A DNA stretch of 64,000 nucleotides from Polaromonas sp. P2-4 (GCA_024703855.1 CP087965.1:1558001-1622000), one strand, 5' to 3'; shown: positions 16,323 through 26,116, counted from the first letter of the stretch. Notes: generated by a model not told the origin, from the letters alone. Made by a program: numbers and translations.

Positions 16323-17759
16323 TCAGGCAGCGATGTAAGTTGTCTTGACCGTTGTATAAAACTCGGCCGCATAACGCCCTTGCTCGCGTGGACCAAGGCT
16401 GGAGCCCTTGCGGCCGCCGAAGGGCACGTGATAGTCGACACCCGCGGTGGGCGCATTGACCATCACCATGCCAGCTTGGGCATGGCGCTTGAAGTGCGAC
16501 GCGTGCTTGAGCGAGGTGGTGACCACTCCGCTCGACAGGCCGAACTCGGTGTCATTGGCTACTGCCAATGCCTCTTCATAGTCGGCCACTCTCTGCACGC
16601 TGGCGACAGGACCAAAGATTTCTTCGTGGGAAATCCGCATTCCCGCTGTCGCTCCAGTAAACAGTGCAGGCGACAAAAAGTGGCCGCGTGTGCCGCGCTG
16701 CAAAAGCTCGCCGCCAAATGCCAGCTCCGCACCTTCCGACTTGCCAATCTGAATATAGCGCAGGTCCTGCTCCAGCTGCGACGCATCAACCACCGGTCCG
16801 ATATCTGTTCCCTCCAGCAAGGCATCGTCCACCTTCAATGCGGCGAGACGTTCTTTCACGGCCTGCACAAAACGGTCGTGAATTCCAGCGGTCACGATGA
16901 AGCGGCTCGACGCCGTGCAACGCTGGCCGGTTGAAAAATAGGCGCCCTGCACCGCGCAGTTCACCGCCACCGCGAGGTCGGCATCGTCGAGTACCACCAG
17001 CGGATTTTTGCCGCCCATTTCCAGTTGTACTTTGGCCATGCGTTCGGCTGCCAGGGCGGCAATTGCCCGGCCTGTGCCGACGGAACCTGTAAAGCTGATC
17101 GCCGACACATCATGATGACGCACCATGACGTCGCCCACCACAGATCCTCGGCCCATGACCAGATTGAAGACCCCGGCCGGCACGCCCGCACGATGCAGTA
17201 TGTCTGCCAAAGCCCATGCGGAGCCCGGCACGAGCTCAGCGGGTTTGAAGACGACGCAGTTGCCATACGCTAGTGCCGGCGCAATCTTCCACGCTGGAAT
17301 CGCAATCGGAAAATTCCAGGGCGTGATCAGCCCGATGACGCCCAGCGGCTCGCGGGTTACTTCAACGTCTATGCCGGGACGCACCGATGGAAGCTTGTCG
17401 CCGCTCAGGCGCAAGACCTCGCCGGCGAAAAACTTGAATATCTGGCCGGCCCGCGCAACCTCTCCTACGCCTTCGGGCAGCGTCTTGCCTTCCTCGCGCG
17501 ATAGTAGCGCGCCGAGCTCGTCCTTACGGGCGAGAATCTCGCTGCCGGCTTTGTCGAGAATGTTAAAGCGCTCTTGGATGCCGCTGAGCGACCAGGCCGG
17601 AAAAGCGTCTCGCGCAGCGGCGACCGCAGACTGGGCCTGCGCTGCATCGGCTTGGGCGTATTGGCCTATCACATCGTCCAGATTGGACGGGTTGATGTTG
17701 CGACTCGCAGAGCCGCCCTCAAGCCATTGCCCTCCAATTAGATTGGGAAACACGTTCAT
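16323..17759 (-). CDS. Aldehyde dehydrogenase, probable 2-oxoglutarate-semialdehyde dehydrogenase
   Basis: Full-length 478-aa NAD(P)-dependent aldehyde dehydrogenase. The cofactor region FTGSVGTGRAIA, the catalytic Glu in LEMGGKNPLVVLDDAD and the nucleophile Cys281 in STGQRCTASSRFIV are all present. PWNFPIAIPAWKIAPAL and the late HVPFGGRKGSSLGPREQG fit the KGSADH branch. It would oxidise 2-oxoglutarate semialdehyde to 2-oxoglutarate. It lies 16 bp from the UxaA gene and 21 bp from the XylX-like gene on the same strand, so the three form one transcription unit. The substrate is inferred from neighbours and overall family resemblance. Confidence 0.85.
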   Translation of the reverse strand: MNVFPNLIGGQWLEGGSASRNINPSNLDDVIGQYAQADAAQAQSAVAAARDAFPAWSLSGIQERFNILDKAGSEILARKDELGALLSREEGKTLPEGVGEVARAGQIFKFFAGEVLRLSGDKLPSVRPGIDVEVTREPLGVIGLITPWNFPIAIPAWKIAPALAYGNCVVFKPAELVPGSAWALADILHRAGVPAGVFNLVMGRGSVVGDVMVRHHDVSAISFTGSVGTGRAIAALAAERMAKVQLEMGGKNPLVVLDDADLAVAVNCAVQGAYFSTGQRCTASSRFIVTAGIHDRFVQAVKERLAALKVDDALLEGTDIGPVVDASQLEQDLRYIQIGKSEGAELAFGGELLQRGTRGHFLSPALFTGATAGMRISHEEIFGPVASVQRVADYEEALAVANDTEFGLSSGVVTTSLKHASHFKRHAQAGMVMVNAPTAGVDYHVPFGGRKGSSLGPREQGRYAAEFYTTVKTTYIAA

Positions 17760-17780
17760 TTTGATGACTCTCTGATGTCT

Positions 17781-18953
17781 TTAAAGGAGCCCGCGCTGCG
17801 CAAGATTGCTCATCAGCGCAGTGATGCCGAAGCTCCACGGCGCAATGCTGCTGCAATGGTTGACGCGGTTGACCAGCGCTCCGAGCCGGGGCGTGGCAAC
17901 GCGCACCACATCGCCGACTTCATGGGTAAAGCCAAGGCCTGGACCATGGCGATCTTGCGTCGGCGCAAACATGGTGCCCAGAAACAGCATGAAACCGTCG
18001 GGGTATTGGTGATTGGGGCCTATTACCTGGGCCACGATATCGAGCGGATCACGGCTGATCTTGGACAGTGAACTCGCGCCGTGCATCGTAAAGCCTTCAG
18101 GTCCATCGACCTGCATTGCGAGTTCCGCGCCGCGCACATCGTCGATGGTAAATCCCGGATCGAAGAGTCGAATGAAAGGGCCGATAGCGCACGACGCGTT
18201 GTTGTCCTTGGCCTTACCGAGCAGCAGCGCACTGCGGCCTTCAAAATCGCGCAGGTTCACATCATTGCCCAGCGCAGCCCCAACGGCTATGCCACGGCTG
18301 TTGACCGCAAGCACTACTTCGGGCTCGGGGTTGTTCCATTTCGATTCCCCATGGATTCCCACCTGCGCGCCAGTGCCTACCGCTGAAAGCACCGATGCTT
18401 TAGTGAAGATTTCGGCATCAGGCCCAATTCCAACCTCTAGGTACTGCGACCAGACGCCCTGCTCCATGAGCACCTGCTTGACGCGGGCCGATTCGATTGA
18501 GCCGGGCACAATGCCGGCAAGGTTGTCTCCCAGGATTCCGGACAGCGCGGCGCGGATCGCCTGCGCACGGGAGGCATCGCCCCGCGCCTGCTCTTCGATC
18601 ACGCGCTCAAGCAGGCTGGCAACAAAGGTCACGCCGCTGGCCTTGACTACCTGCAGGTCGCAGGGGGCCAGCAACCAAGGCCGCAACTCGTCCCGTTTGC
18701 CTTCGTCGCTATTGCCCAGCACGCTTGCCAGCGACGCAAGCGGCGTGGCCGCCGACAGGAGGACACGGACGGCGCTCGCAACGTTCGGCAACTCAAGCAG
18801 TTGGCTGACAGTAGCGCCCAGCCGCGACAAATCGAGCAGCATGCCGTCATGGCAGGCGACCACTGTCGGGCCGACGCCGGGCTGCCAGAGCCTGCCGATC
18901 AGCAGCGCGTCAGAGGCGTCATCAGGCAGAGTTCGGGAAAGATCGAGGGACAC
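17781..18953 (-). CDS. FAH-superfamily protein, XylX-like 2-keto-3-deoxy-sugar-acid dehydratase
   Basis: Protein of 390 aa, longer than the usual FAH hydrolase (about 290) and matching the XylX-type dehydratase length. Recognisable parts are GIHGESKWNNPEPEVVLAVNSRG, GNDVNLRDFEGRSALLLGKAKDNN and FMLFLGTMFAPTQDR. In Caulobacter, XylX dehydrates 2-keto-3-deoxyxylonate to 2-oxoglutarate semialdehyde, the substrate of the neighbouring dehydrogenase. It is the first gene of a leftward operon (FAH, KGSADH, UxaA, then Gfo/Idh and cupin). It is divergent from an IclR regulator that probably controls the operon. Confidence 0.8.
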   Translation of the reverse strand: MSLDLSRTLPDDASDALLIGRLWQPGVGPTVVACHDGMLLDLSRLGATVSQLLELPNVASAVRVLLSAATPLASLASVLGNSDEGKRDELRPWLLAPCDLQVVKASGVTFVASLLERVIEEQARGDASRAQAIRAALSGILGDNLAGIVPGSIESARVKQVLMEQGVWSQYLEVGIGPDAEIFTKASVLSAVGTGAQVGIHGESKWNNPEPEVVLAVNSRGIAVGAALGNDVNLRDFEGRSALLLGKAKDNNASCAIGPFIRLFDPGFTIDDVRGAELAMQVDGPEGFTMHGASSLSKISRDPLDIVAQVIGPNHQYPDGFMLFLGTMFAPTQDRHGPGLGFTHEVGDVVRVATPRLGALVNRVNHCSSIAPWSFGITALMSNLAQRGLL

Positions 18954-18995
18954 GCAAATTCTCCGTTTATTTTTTGGATGGGTGTTGTCAAAAGG

Positions 18996-19024
18996 TTGAC
19001 ATTAGTCTGGATCTTCATTAAAGT
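18996..19024 (+). promoter_or_regulatory. Predicted sigma-70 promoter for the iclR gene
   Basis: Perfect -35 TTGACA at 18996-19001, a 17-bp spacer, then TAAAGT at 19019-19024 (4 of 6 to consensus). A weak palindrome AACAA-N5-TTGTT follows just downstream and overlaps the region before the iclR start, a plausible self-regulation site. Confidence 0.55.
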
Positions 19025-19057
19025 AACTCAGTTCCAACAAGAATTTTGTTTCATCAA

Positions 19058-19867
19058 ATGCGACTTGTCAAGGGTTTATTGGAGAGATGTCTCCAAGTCA
19101 TTGAGCTGCTGGCAGTAGAAGGCCAGTGGCGGCGCCTGTCCGACATTGCGACTGCACTGGACTTGCAAAAGGGCCCGGCACACCGACTGCTGGCCGAGAT
19201 GACCACGCTTGGCTGGATTGAGCAGGATGCTGAGACCGACCGCTATCGTCTAACGTTGAAGCTCGCCTTGCTGGGCCAGCAATATCTGCGCGGCACCGGT
19301 TTGGTCGGCATCGTGCAGCCCGTGCTTGATGAGGCGGCTAGACGCTGCGGTGAGCTGGTGCGCCTGACCGTTGTGCAGGGCGATGCGCTGCACTGGTTCG
19401 CATCGGCCCAGGGTGCGCCGCCTGGCCTGATGTACCAGCCGGCGCTCAATGGTCGGCCAGTGCTGCACGCCACCGCCAACGGCAAGGCATGGCTGGCCAC
19501 GATGAGTAACGAAGCGGCGATCCAACTGGCACTGCAAAACGGCTTGGGCCAGCCATCCGCTCTGACCAAACTCGTCGGGCCGCGTGCGATACAAACCATT
19601 GATGAACTACTGCGCGAACTGGATACGACCCGCACCAACGGCTACGGCCTGGCAGTTGAAGAGGCAGAGTCCGGCGTTAAGGCCATTGCGACAGCAGTGC
19701 GCGAGCCTGAAAGCCAACGCGTGTTGGGCACGATCAGCATCGCCGGACCGCTACTGCGCATGGGCACCGAGCGCGACGCCGAGTTTCACACCCTTTTGCG
19801 ACAGGCGAGCGGCACGCTGGGCCTGGTCTGGCCTATGGATGACGGCCCGGCAGCAAGCGCAGTCTAA
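19058..19867 (+). CDS. IclR-family transcriptional regulator 1
   Basis: Regulator of about 269 aa. The N-terminal winged helix is seen in LERCLQVIELLAVEGQWRRLSDIATALDLQKGPAHRLLAEMTTLGWI. The IclR effector domain follows, with RCGELVRLTVVQGDALHWFA, VLHATANGKAWLATM and GYGLAVEEAESGVKAIATAV. I prefer the ATG at 19058 over the TTG at 19046. It is divergent from the FAH/KGSADH/UxaA operon across a 104-bp gap and is the natural regulator of that operon, presumably sensing a sugar acid or keto acid. The frame is intact. Confidence 0.88.
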   Translation: MRLVKGLLERCLQVIELLAVEGQWRRLSDIATALDLQKGPAHRLLAEMTTLGWIEQDAETDRYRLTLKLALLGQQYLRGTGLVGIVQPVLDEAARRCGELVRLTVVQGDALHWFASAQGAPPGLMYQPALNGRPVLHATANGKAWLATMSNEAAIQLALQNGLGQPSALTKLVGPRAIQTIDELLRELDTTRTNGYGLAVEEAESGVKAIATAVREPESQRVLGTISIAGPLLRMGTERDAEFHTLLRQASGTLGLVWPMDDGPAASAV

Positions 19868-19888
19868 GGTCTAGATATAGGCTGTTTC

Positions 19889-20826
19889 CGAACATTGAGC
19901 GCCTTTGATGACGCTTTAACACACAACACATTCTTAAAAGGATTTCCCATGCGTCTCGTCCGATTCGGTCCCCGCGGCTCCGAAAAGCCCGGCCTCATTG
20001 ATACCCAAGGCACTTTGCGGGATCTGTCTTCCGTTGTGAGCGACATTCACGGGCCAACACTTTCGCACGAAAGCCTTGCAAAGTTGCGAGCTCTGGACAC
20101 GTCCAGCTTGCCCGCCGTTCCTGCCGATACGCGACTTGGTGCCTGCGTGGGCCAGGTTCCCAATGTTGTTTGCATCGGCCTGAACTACTCCGACCACGCG
20201 GCAGAAACCAACACCCCCATTCCCGGACAGCCGATTGTTTTCAACAAGCACACCGGCGCGCTGGCTGGCCCCAACGATCCGGTCATCATCGCACCCGGCT
20301 CAAACAAGCTCGACTGGGAGGTCGAACTCGCCATTGTGATCGGCCGTCCAGCCTGGCATGTAAGTGAAGCAGAAGCGCTGCAATATGTGGCTGGCTACTG
20401 CCTGTGCAACGATGTGTCGGAACGTGCTTGGCAAATCGAAATGGAAGGCCAGTGGACCAAAGGTAAAAGCCACCTCGGCTATGCGCCGTTAGGCCCTTGG
20501 CTGCTGACTGCCGACGAAGTGCTTGACCCGCAGAACATCGATCTCTGGCTCGACGTGAACGGTACTCGCCGGCAGACAGGCAATACCCGCACGCAAATTT
20601 TCGGCGTTGCCACCATCGTGTCTTACCTCAGCCGCTTTATGGCGCTTCAGCCTGGCGACGTGATTCCCACCGGGACACCGCCCGGCGTAGGCCTCGGCCA
20701 GAAGCCGCCTGTGTTCCTGAAGGCCGGCGATGTGATGACCTTGGGCAGCGCACTGCTCGGCACGCAGCGCCAGCAAATCATTGCCTACGAGGACGCCATG
20801 GGCGCTGCCTGGCGCGCCGGCAGATT
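19889..20826 (+). repeat. Duplicated hydratase-tail/FAH cassette, copy 1
   Basis: Homologous to about 34558-35495. Similarity starts inside the final codons of a hydratase (CATTGAGC..CTTTGAT), continues through the shared leader ending TTAAAAGGATTTCCC and the FAH gene, and stops at codon 290 (WRAG). Confidence 0.8.
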
Positions 20827-20839
20827 GCCCGCATTCTGA
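19949..20839 (+). CDS. FAH-family hydrolase, copy 1 (acylpyruvase / diketo-deoxy-sugar-acid hydrolase-like)
   Basis: Protein of 296 aa from the ATG at 19949, after AAAAGGATTTCCC. The FAH fold is clear: VVCIGLNYSDHAAETN, the metal pair Glu124-x-Glu126 in DWEVELAIVIG, NDVSERAWQIE, KGKSHLGYAPLGPWLL, PTGTPPGVGLGQKPP. The closest type I recall is the hydrolase of the L-fucose diketo-deoxy pathway. The protein is about 98% identical to copy 2 at 34618-35508; the main substitutions are N/V, S/T, L/P, A/S and I/V, plus divergent last residues. Upstream, the bases 19889-19911 match the last codons of the hydratase that precedes copy 2. This marks a duplicated hydratase-FAH cassette from which the hydratase was lost. 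Confidence 0.87.
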   Translation: MRLVRFGPRGSEKPGLIDTQGTLRDLSSVVSDIHGPTLSHESLAKLRALDTSSLPAVPADTRLGACVGQVPNVVCIGLNYSDHAAETNTPIPGQPIVFNKHTGALAGPNDPVIIAPGSNKLDWEVELAIVIGRPAWHVSEAEALQYVAGYCLCNDVSERAWQIEMEGQWTKGKSHLGYAPLGPWLLTADEVLDPQNIDLWLDVNGTRRQTGNTRTQIFGVATIVSYLSRFMALQPGDVIPTGTPPGVGLGQKPPVFLKAGDVMTLGSALLGTQRQQIIAYEDAMGAAWRAGRLPAF

Positions 20840-21043
20840 AGATAAACCAAGAGACAAACATAAGCCACTGCACATGCTTCGCGTTCCGTCCTGAAGGAAG
20901 TCCGTGAAACTCGCGCAGTTGCTTGCTCATTAATGGTTCCGTTACGGTTCATGGTACTCCGTTCATGCGGGTAGCGGGAGCTGTTTTGCAGACCAATATT
21001 TCAACAGCCTGCTAGGCGTTGCCACTGGAAAATAGGAAATGCG

Positions 21044-22090
21044 ATGACTTCATTCCCATCGACCGCAAAGCTTCCAATTGCGGTGATTGGCGCTGGCGCC
21101 ATCGGGCGCAAGCATGTCGAACGACACACTACGGCATGCTGAAGTGCAGCTTGTCGCCATTGTGGATCCAACACCCGGGGCGCGCTTATGGCATGTCGCT
21201 GAACATACCGTGTTATCCCGACCATCAAGTAATGCTAGCGGAATGCCGCATCGGCGGAGCCATCGTTGCCACCCCGAATGCGACTCACGCTGACATCGGC
21301 ATTGCATGCCTCGACGCTGGCGTACCCGTGCTCATGGAAAAGCCAGTGGCCGAAAGCGTGGAACAGGCCCAACGATTATGTGAGCGAGCAGAGCAGCTCG
21401 GAATACCGCTTCTGGTCGGCCACCAGCGTCGTCACAATCCGATTTTGCAACGGGCGCGCGAACTGATCGCGAACGGTGTGCTCGGCCGCCTGGTATCCGC
21501 CACTGCCATGGCCGTATGGTTTAAGCCAGACAGCTATTTCGAGCCTGCGTGGCGCCGCGAGGCCGGTGGCGGGCCGGTGCTGATTAATCTGGTTCACGAC
21601 ATCGACGTCCTCCGCTTCCTGCTCGGTGACGTGGTGAATGTGCAAGCGACCATGTCAAACGAGGTGCGAGGATTCGAGGTCGAAGACACGGCCGCAGTAA
21701 TGCTCACTTTCGCCAACGGCGTGATCGCAGCGATGAGCGTGTCAGATGCGGCGGTATCACCGTGGAACTGGGACCTGGCGGCTGGGGAGTCGGCCTATTT
21801 CGTCCAGCAGGACGTCAACTCTTACTACTTTTGCGGCACACATGGTGCGCTGGCGCTTCCGCGGCTCGAAATATGGCGTTATGACGGCGCGCGGCTGGCA
21901 GGACCCCTTGACCCAAGAGCGCATGGCGCTGCATCGAGTCGACCCTTATATGGAACAGTTACGTCACTTTCGGGCGGTGATCGAGGGAATCGAAGTTCCC
22001 CTGTGTTCCGGGCGCGATGGATTGCGGACGCTCGAAGTTACCCGTGCAGTGCAGATAGCAGCCGACACCAGGAAATCGGTAACTTTATGA
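21044..22090 (+). pseudogene. Gfo/Idh/MocA-family oxidoreductase, third type, three frameshifts
   Basis: Split over three frames. The start MTSFPSTAKLPIAVIGAGAIGRKHVERH (ATG 21044) has a proper Rossmann GAGAIG. It continues as EVQLVAIVDPTPGA in the next frame after a shift near 21135. It goes on as MSLNIPCYPDHQVM through NLVHDIDVLRFLLGD after a shift near 21182, and ends as DPLTQERMALHRVDPYMEQLRHF in another frame after a shift near 21900. Pieces join without loss, so the ancestral gene was about 348 aa. The shifts may be base-calling errors, as in essential genes further right. It is distinct from the copies at 13589 and 24159. The role is probably oxidation of a sugar-type substrate. Confidence 0.75.
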
Positions 22091-22137
22091 GTTAGCCCGG
22101 GGTTTGGGCGTGACTAGACATCTATCGAGCTGGTCGA

Positions 22138-22920
22138 TCATGTCTCCTGCTTGCGGCGAGCTATCCCAGGAATCCGGTCCAGGACCGAAAGCGTGAGCCC
22201 GCCATCGACCATGATGTTTTCGCCGGTAATGTAACGATTTTCAGGATCGATCAGGAAATCGACCGTGCGAGCGACGTCGCTGGGGACCCCGATCCGCTTC
22301 AACGGAACGATGGCTTCACGCTGGCGCGTGATATTCATGTCATCATAAATTGATCGAGTCATCGGCGTCATGATCATTCCCGGCGAAACACTGTTGACGC
22401 GAATGCCGTGCTCCCCCCACTCCAGCGCCATCTGCTTGCACAGCATGATAAGGGCCGCCTTCGCCGCGCTGTACGCCCCGGTCTGCCGGTGCGGATGAAC
22501 GCCAGATTGCGACGAGATGCCGACAAAAGCGCCTTGGCTCGCCTTCAGGTGCGGGAAACCCGCTTTAGCCAAAAGCCAACTTGCGCGGCATGTCAGCGCA
22601 AACATGTCTTCCCACATCTCAAGCGACATGTCCTCCAAAGAGGTTGGGTCGACGGCACCCGCGTTGGACACGATCGCGTCGAGTCCTTTGAACCTTCCAG
22701 CCGCGGTGTGAACGAAGTGTTCAGGCACTGCGGGATCTCGAAGATCGCCCTCCAGAATGAGAACATCGCAACCTTCATGCCGTAACTCTTCGGCGAGCTT
22801 TTCTACCGGCTCATGAATTTTTCGTACGCACATTGCGATAGCGGAATTAGGTCTCCTGGCAATTTGTTGGCAAATTGCGCCACCAATGCCCTCGCTTACT
22901 CCAGTCACAAGAACTCGCAT
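22138..22920 (-). CDS. SDR-family NAD(P)-dependent oxidoreductase
   Basis: Intact 260-aa classical short-chain dehydrogenase. The cofactor motif is TGVSEGIG at the N-terminus, NAG is in AIVSNAGAVD, the catalytic Ser is in VGISSQSG, and Tyr150-x-x-x-Lys154 is in GAYSAAKAA. The C-terminus has ENRYITGENIMVDGGLTLS. These enzymes oxidise a hydroxyl to a carbonyl. It faces the upstream oxidoreductase pseudogene and is probably part of the sugar-acid pathway. The substrate is unknown. Confidence 0.88.
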   Translation of the reverse strand: MRVLVTGVSEGIGGAICQQIARRPNSAIAMCVRKIHEPVEKLAEELRHEGCDVLILEGDLRDPAVPEHFVHTAAGRFKGLDAIVSNAGAVDPTSLEDMSLEMWEDMFALTCRASWLLAKAGFPHLKASQGAFVGISSQSGVHPHRQTGAYSAAKAALIMLCKQMALEWGEHGIRVNSVSPGMIMTPMTRSIYDDMNITRQREAIVPLKRIGVPSDVARTVDFLIDPENRYITGENIMVDGGLTLSVLDRIPGIARRKQET

Positions 22921-23030
22921 TCAAATACCTCCATGTTGCGCAGTGGCGTTTTCAAAGTATCCCACTGCTAATGTTCATTGCTGTCACCTCAGGCCGATCT
23001 CATATCCGTCCAACACGGCGATGGCGGGGC

Positions 23031-24111
23031 CTATGCAGCCTTGCCGGAATTGGTTCCGCCATGGCGACGCACTTCTGGCGCGAGCCAGGGAGAGACGTAG
23101 CCGCGATCCGCCTCCGAGATCAGGGCACCAGGAGGGATGAGCGCATCGATCTGGTCGAGGGTCAATGCCTCAAGTTTCGTGTCGAAGCCAGCCTTCATTC
23201 CATTGAATTGTTCAAGCGTACGCGGGCCCACAATCACAGACGTCACCGCTGCGTGTGCCAGGGGAAATGCCTGTGCCATATGCATGAGAGACAGACCCGC
23301 TTGCGTGGCGATTGATTCGAGTTCGGGAAGCAATTCAAGCTTGCGGCGATTGCCCGGTTGCTGCATGTCGAAGCGGGATTGCAAAATGGGATAGTGCTCT
23401 CCCCACTGACCTTTGACACGCTCCGCCCTGGACCCGGCCGGGGCCGTGTCGCCGGCACTGTACTTTCCAGTCAACCACCCCCCGTTCAGGGGGCTCCAGG
23501 CGGTAAACCCCATCCGGTAGTGTTGGACGGCCGGCAAAGTCTCTCGTTCGGCGGCGCGTTGGAAAAGAGAGTATGGCGAGGTCTCGTTGACAAAACGGGA
23601 TAACCTATTTAAACGACTGACGGATTGTGCTTCCGCGAGATACCAGCTGGGAAGCGTCGAGCATCCGAGGTATCGGACCTTGCCCTGGGTCACCAGATCG
23701 CTGAGCGCGCCAAGTGTCTCCTCAAGATCTGTGTGAAGATCCGGGCGATGCATTTGATACAAATCGATATGGTCGGTCTTGAGCCGCCGCAGGCTGTTTT
23801 CGACCTGTTTCATGATCCAGTAGCGCGACCCACCCTGATCGTTTCGACCCTCGCCCGCCGATAGTCTGAATTTGGTCGCGAGGACGACCTTGTCGCGGCA
23901 ACCGGCGAGCGCTTTACCCACGATGTCCTCCCGCTTCGCCGTGAGAGTATGTGTCGGCGGTGTCGATGAAATTGATGCCGCAGTCGAGTGCGTCATGGAT
24001 AATACTTATGCATTCGCGCTCATCGGTGTTCCCGTCGGATCCGAAACTCATGGTCCCGAGCATGTATTCACTGACCTGAACGCCGGTCCGACCGAGGTAG
24101 CGATATCTCAT
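23031..24111 (-). pseudogene. Aldo/keto reductase, one frameshift
   Basis: The N-terminal part (24111 down to about 23945) reads MRYRYLGRTGVQVSEYMLGTMSFG then IDTADTYSHGEA. The rest is in another frame from EDIVGKAL through VVLATKF, HIDLYQMHRPD, TAWSPLNGGWLTGKY to VTSVIVGPRTLEQF. Removing one G from the GGG run at about 23942 restores one 359-codon frame. Asp and Tyr of the catalytic set are in DTADTY, and the Lys is in ATKF. The protein is a normal NADPH-type aldo/keto reductase, probably functional if the extra G is a reading error. Confidence 0.8.
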
Positions 24112-24158
24112 AGTTATGTCTCCTGGTTAAAATCATTGAAGGGCGCTAGAGGCTTCGG

Positions 24159-25180
24159 TCACCCAGAGATTGGCACAAGGGTTTGTGGTGCCCCATTTTG
24201 CTGGGCCGAAGCGTATGCCGCGTCCATGACCTGCATCACGGCTTCTGCATCCCTGCAATGACGCAATCGGCTTGACTCCCGTGCGACATTCAGCAAGAAC
24301 CTGCTTCACGAACAATGGGTAGTACACGTCCGTTTCCAGCCGAAGGCGGAGGCTCCGGGTGCCTCCGTTGAGATCTTTCCGATCTCGAATCTCAATCCGG
24401 TCTGGGCCGGATTTAGCATACATTCGATCGGATGAAAACGTGAACGAAAATTCGCGCTGCTCGTCAGCAGTGCTAGGAAAGCTATACCCGGTTTCTACGA
24501 GCCCGGTTACACCATCTTCCGTTTGCATCGTGAGAAGGGAATAGTCCTCGACATCGCCATGGTGGGTTCGGGAGTTCATGATGGCGGAGACTCGGACGAC
24601 TTCCTTACCTGTTATCAATCTAAAGAAGTCGATGAAATGGGTAGCGACGTTGATGGTTGATCCTCCTCCAGAAAATTGAGGATCGAGCGCCCACCCCGAA
24701 CCGGCGACGTTATACCGTTCCGGTGGACCTACAATGAAGCGGACGGACATGTAGTTGAAATTCGAGGGAATGCGGCCCTCGATACCTTCGACTGCGCTAA
24801 GCAGGTCGCTCATGCGGAAAATGAAAGGTACAGCGCAATAGACGTTTGCCTCCTCGGCCAATTTCCGGAGCCGGGTAACCTGCGACATGCTGATGCCGCA
24901 GGGTTTTTCAAGCGCAAATGGAATTCTTCTTGCGATCAGTTCTTCGGCGAGCACCGGCATTTCTGAGTGTCGACCAAATGCAAACGCGAAATCAATCTTC
25001 TCGCGATCGAGCAGTTCGCGGCTCGATGCATAGAATTTGCTCTTAAATCGCTCCGCAATGGCCTGTCCCTTGACGTTCTCCGGATCCAGAAACGGCCACC
25101 ACTTCAATACCGTTTGCTTCGAGCGAATCGAGATAGAGCGGGACGTGCCAATGGCTGGCCTCGAGTATTGCAACTTTCAT
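24159..25180 (-). pseudogene. Gfo/Idh/MocA-family oxidoreductase, copy 2, two frameshifts
   Basis: Starts at the ATG at 25180 (MKVAILEASHWHVPLYLDSLEA). Removing one G at about 25088 joins it to DPENVKGQAIAERF, and removing one G at about 24256 joins ASLQ to DAEAVMQVMDAAYASA with a stop at 24159-24161. The repaired length matches copy 1 at 13589-14608, with which it shares GRHSEMP, ALEKPCG, GGGSTINVATHFIDFFRL and SDRMYAKSGPDRIE. It is therefore a paralog by duplication or repeated acquisition. Function as for copy 1; the substrate is unknown. Confidence 0.8.
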
Positions 25181-25306
25181 ACAAGTTCTACCAGTAGAGT
25201 ATTCATGACTAGATCATTTATTCAAACGATGGCGATGCCTGTTTTCATAGCTTAGGGCGCTACGTTTTTAGCCGGCACTGACTGCAAGTCAAGAGCCTGA
25301 ATTGAC

Positions 25307-26116
25307 CTACCTTCTGGGAACGTAATCGAAGCCCAGGAAGCGCAAGGCATGCACTGCCTGCCCTTCGTGCATCGGGCGACCGCTTTGGGTACGACAGCCA
25401 CGCTCACTTGCGGCACGACAAAGGGATGTAGGTTCCACGGAATTGATGATGTCGACGACGATGCTGCCGGGCTCAAGGCGAGCAGGATCCACGGGCAGGG
25501 GATCGCCGGGCTTCATACCTAGCGCTGTGGCATTGATCACGACTTCGAATCCGTGTGGATCGGGCGCGCCGAACTGCGTATGGCAATCGGTTGCCACGGT
25601 GACGGACCTAGCCAGGTCCTCGGCGCGAACCCGGTCAACATCGAAAATGGTGAGTGCTCGGGCACCTGCAGCACGCGACCGCGAACGCAATGGCTCTGCC
25701 TGCGCCTCCGGCGCCGATGAGCAGCACGGATTTGTTCGCTGGATGAAGGCCTTCCCACTCCATACCGAGAACGCAGCCAAGACCGTCGAACGTTGCACCG
25801 ACCCAGCGTCCATCACTGTTGCAGCGGATGACGTTGATGGCGCCAACTTCAGCGCGGTCGGATGTAGTTCGTCGACATAGTCCAGCATCCGTTGCTTGTG
25901 AGGCATCGTGACCAGCAAACCAGAGAGATTTCCCACCGCTCGTGCACCGGTGACGAATGCGGACAGGTCATCGCCCTTGACCCCAAACGGGACGCAAACC
26001 GCGTCTGCGCCCTGCTCCATAAACAGCCGGTTCAATAATTCGGGCGACTTGGCTGTCGTCAGCGGATCGCCCACCAAACCATAGAGTCGCGTTGTCCCCG
26101 AGATATGTGGCATCAT
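25307..26116 (-). pseudogene. Shikimate-dehydrogenase-family protein (AroE/YdiB-like), two frameshifts
   Basis: The N-terminal substrate domain (LYGLVGDPLTTAKSPELLN, with the catalytic Lys in MPHKQRMLDYVDE) is in one frame. Between about 25845 and 25673 the true protein is in another frame (VGAINVIRCNSDGRWVG, then the Rossmann IGAGGAGRAIAFAVA). The rest (ALTIFDVDRVRAEDLA, VINATALGMKPGDPLPVD, HEGQAVHALRFLGF) returns to the first. Its ATG overlaps the stop of the upstream solute-binding gene (ATGA). It sits in a catabolic cluster rather than with aromatic biosynthesis genes. A quinate-type or unrelated catabolic role is therefore more likely than housekeeping aroE. Confidence 0.75.

Noticed and set aside
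18013..18999. 328-aa plus-strand frame opposite the XylX-like gene
   Set aside because: Low-complexity Ser/Pro/Arg-rich translation typical of an antisense shadow.
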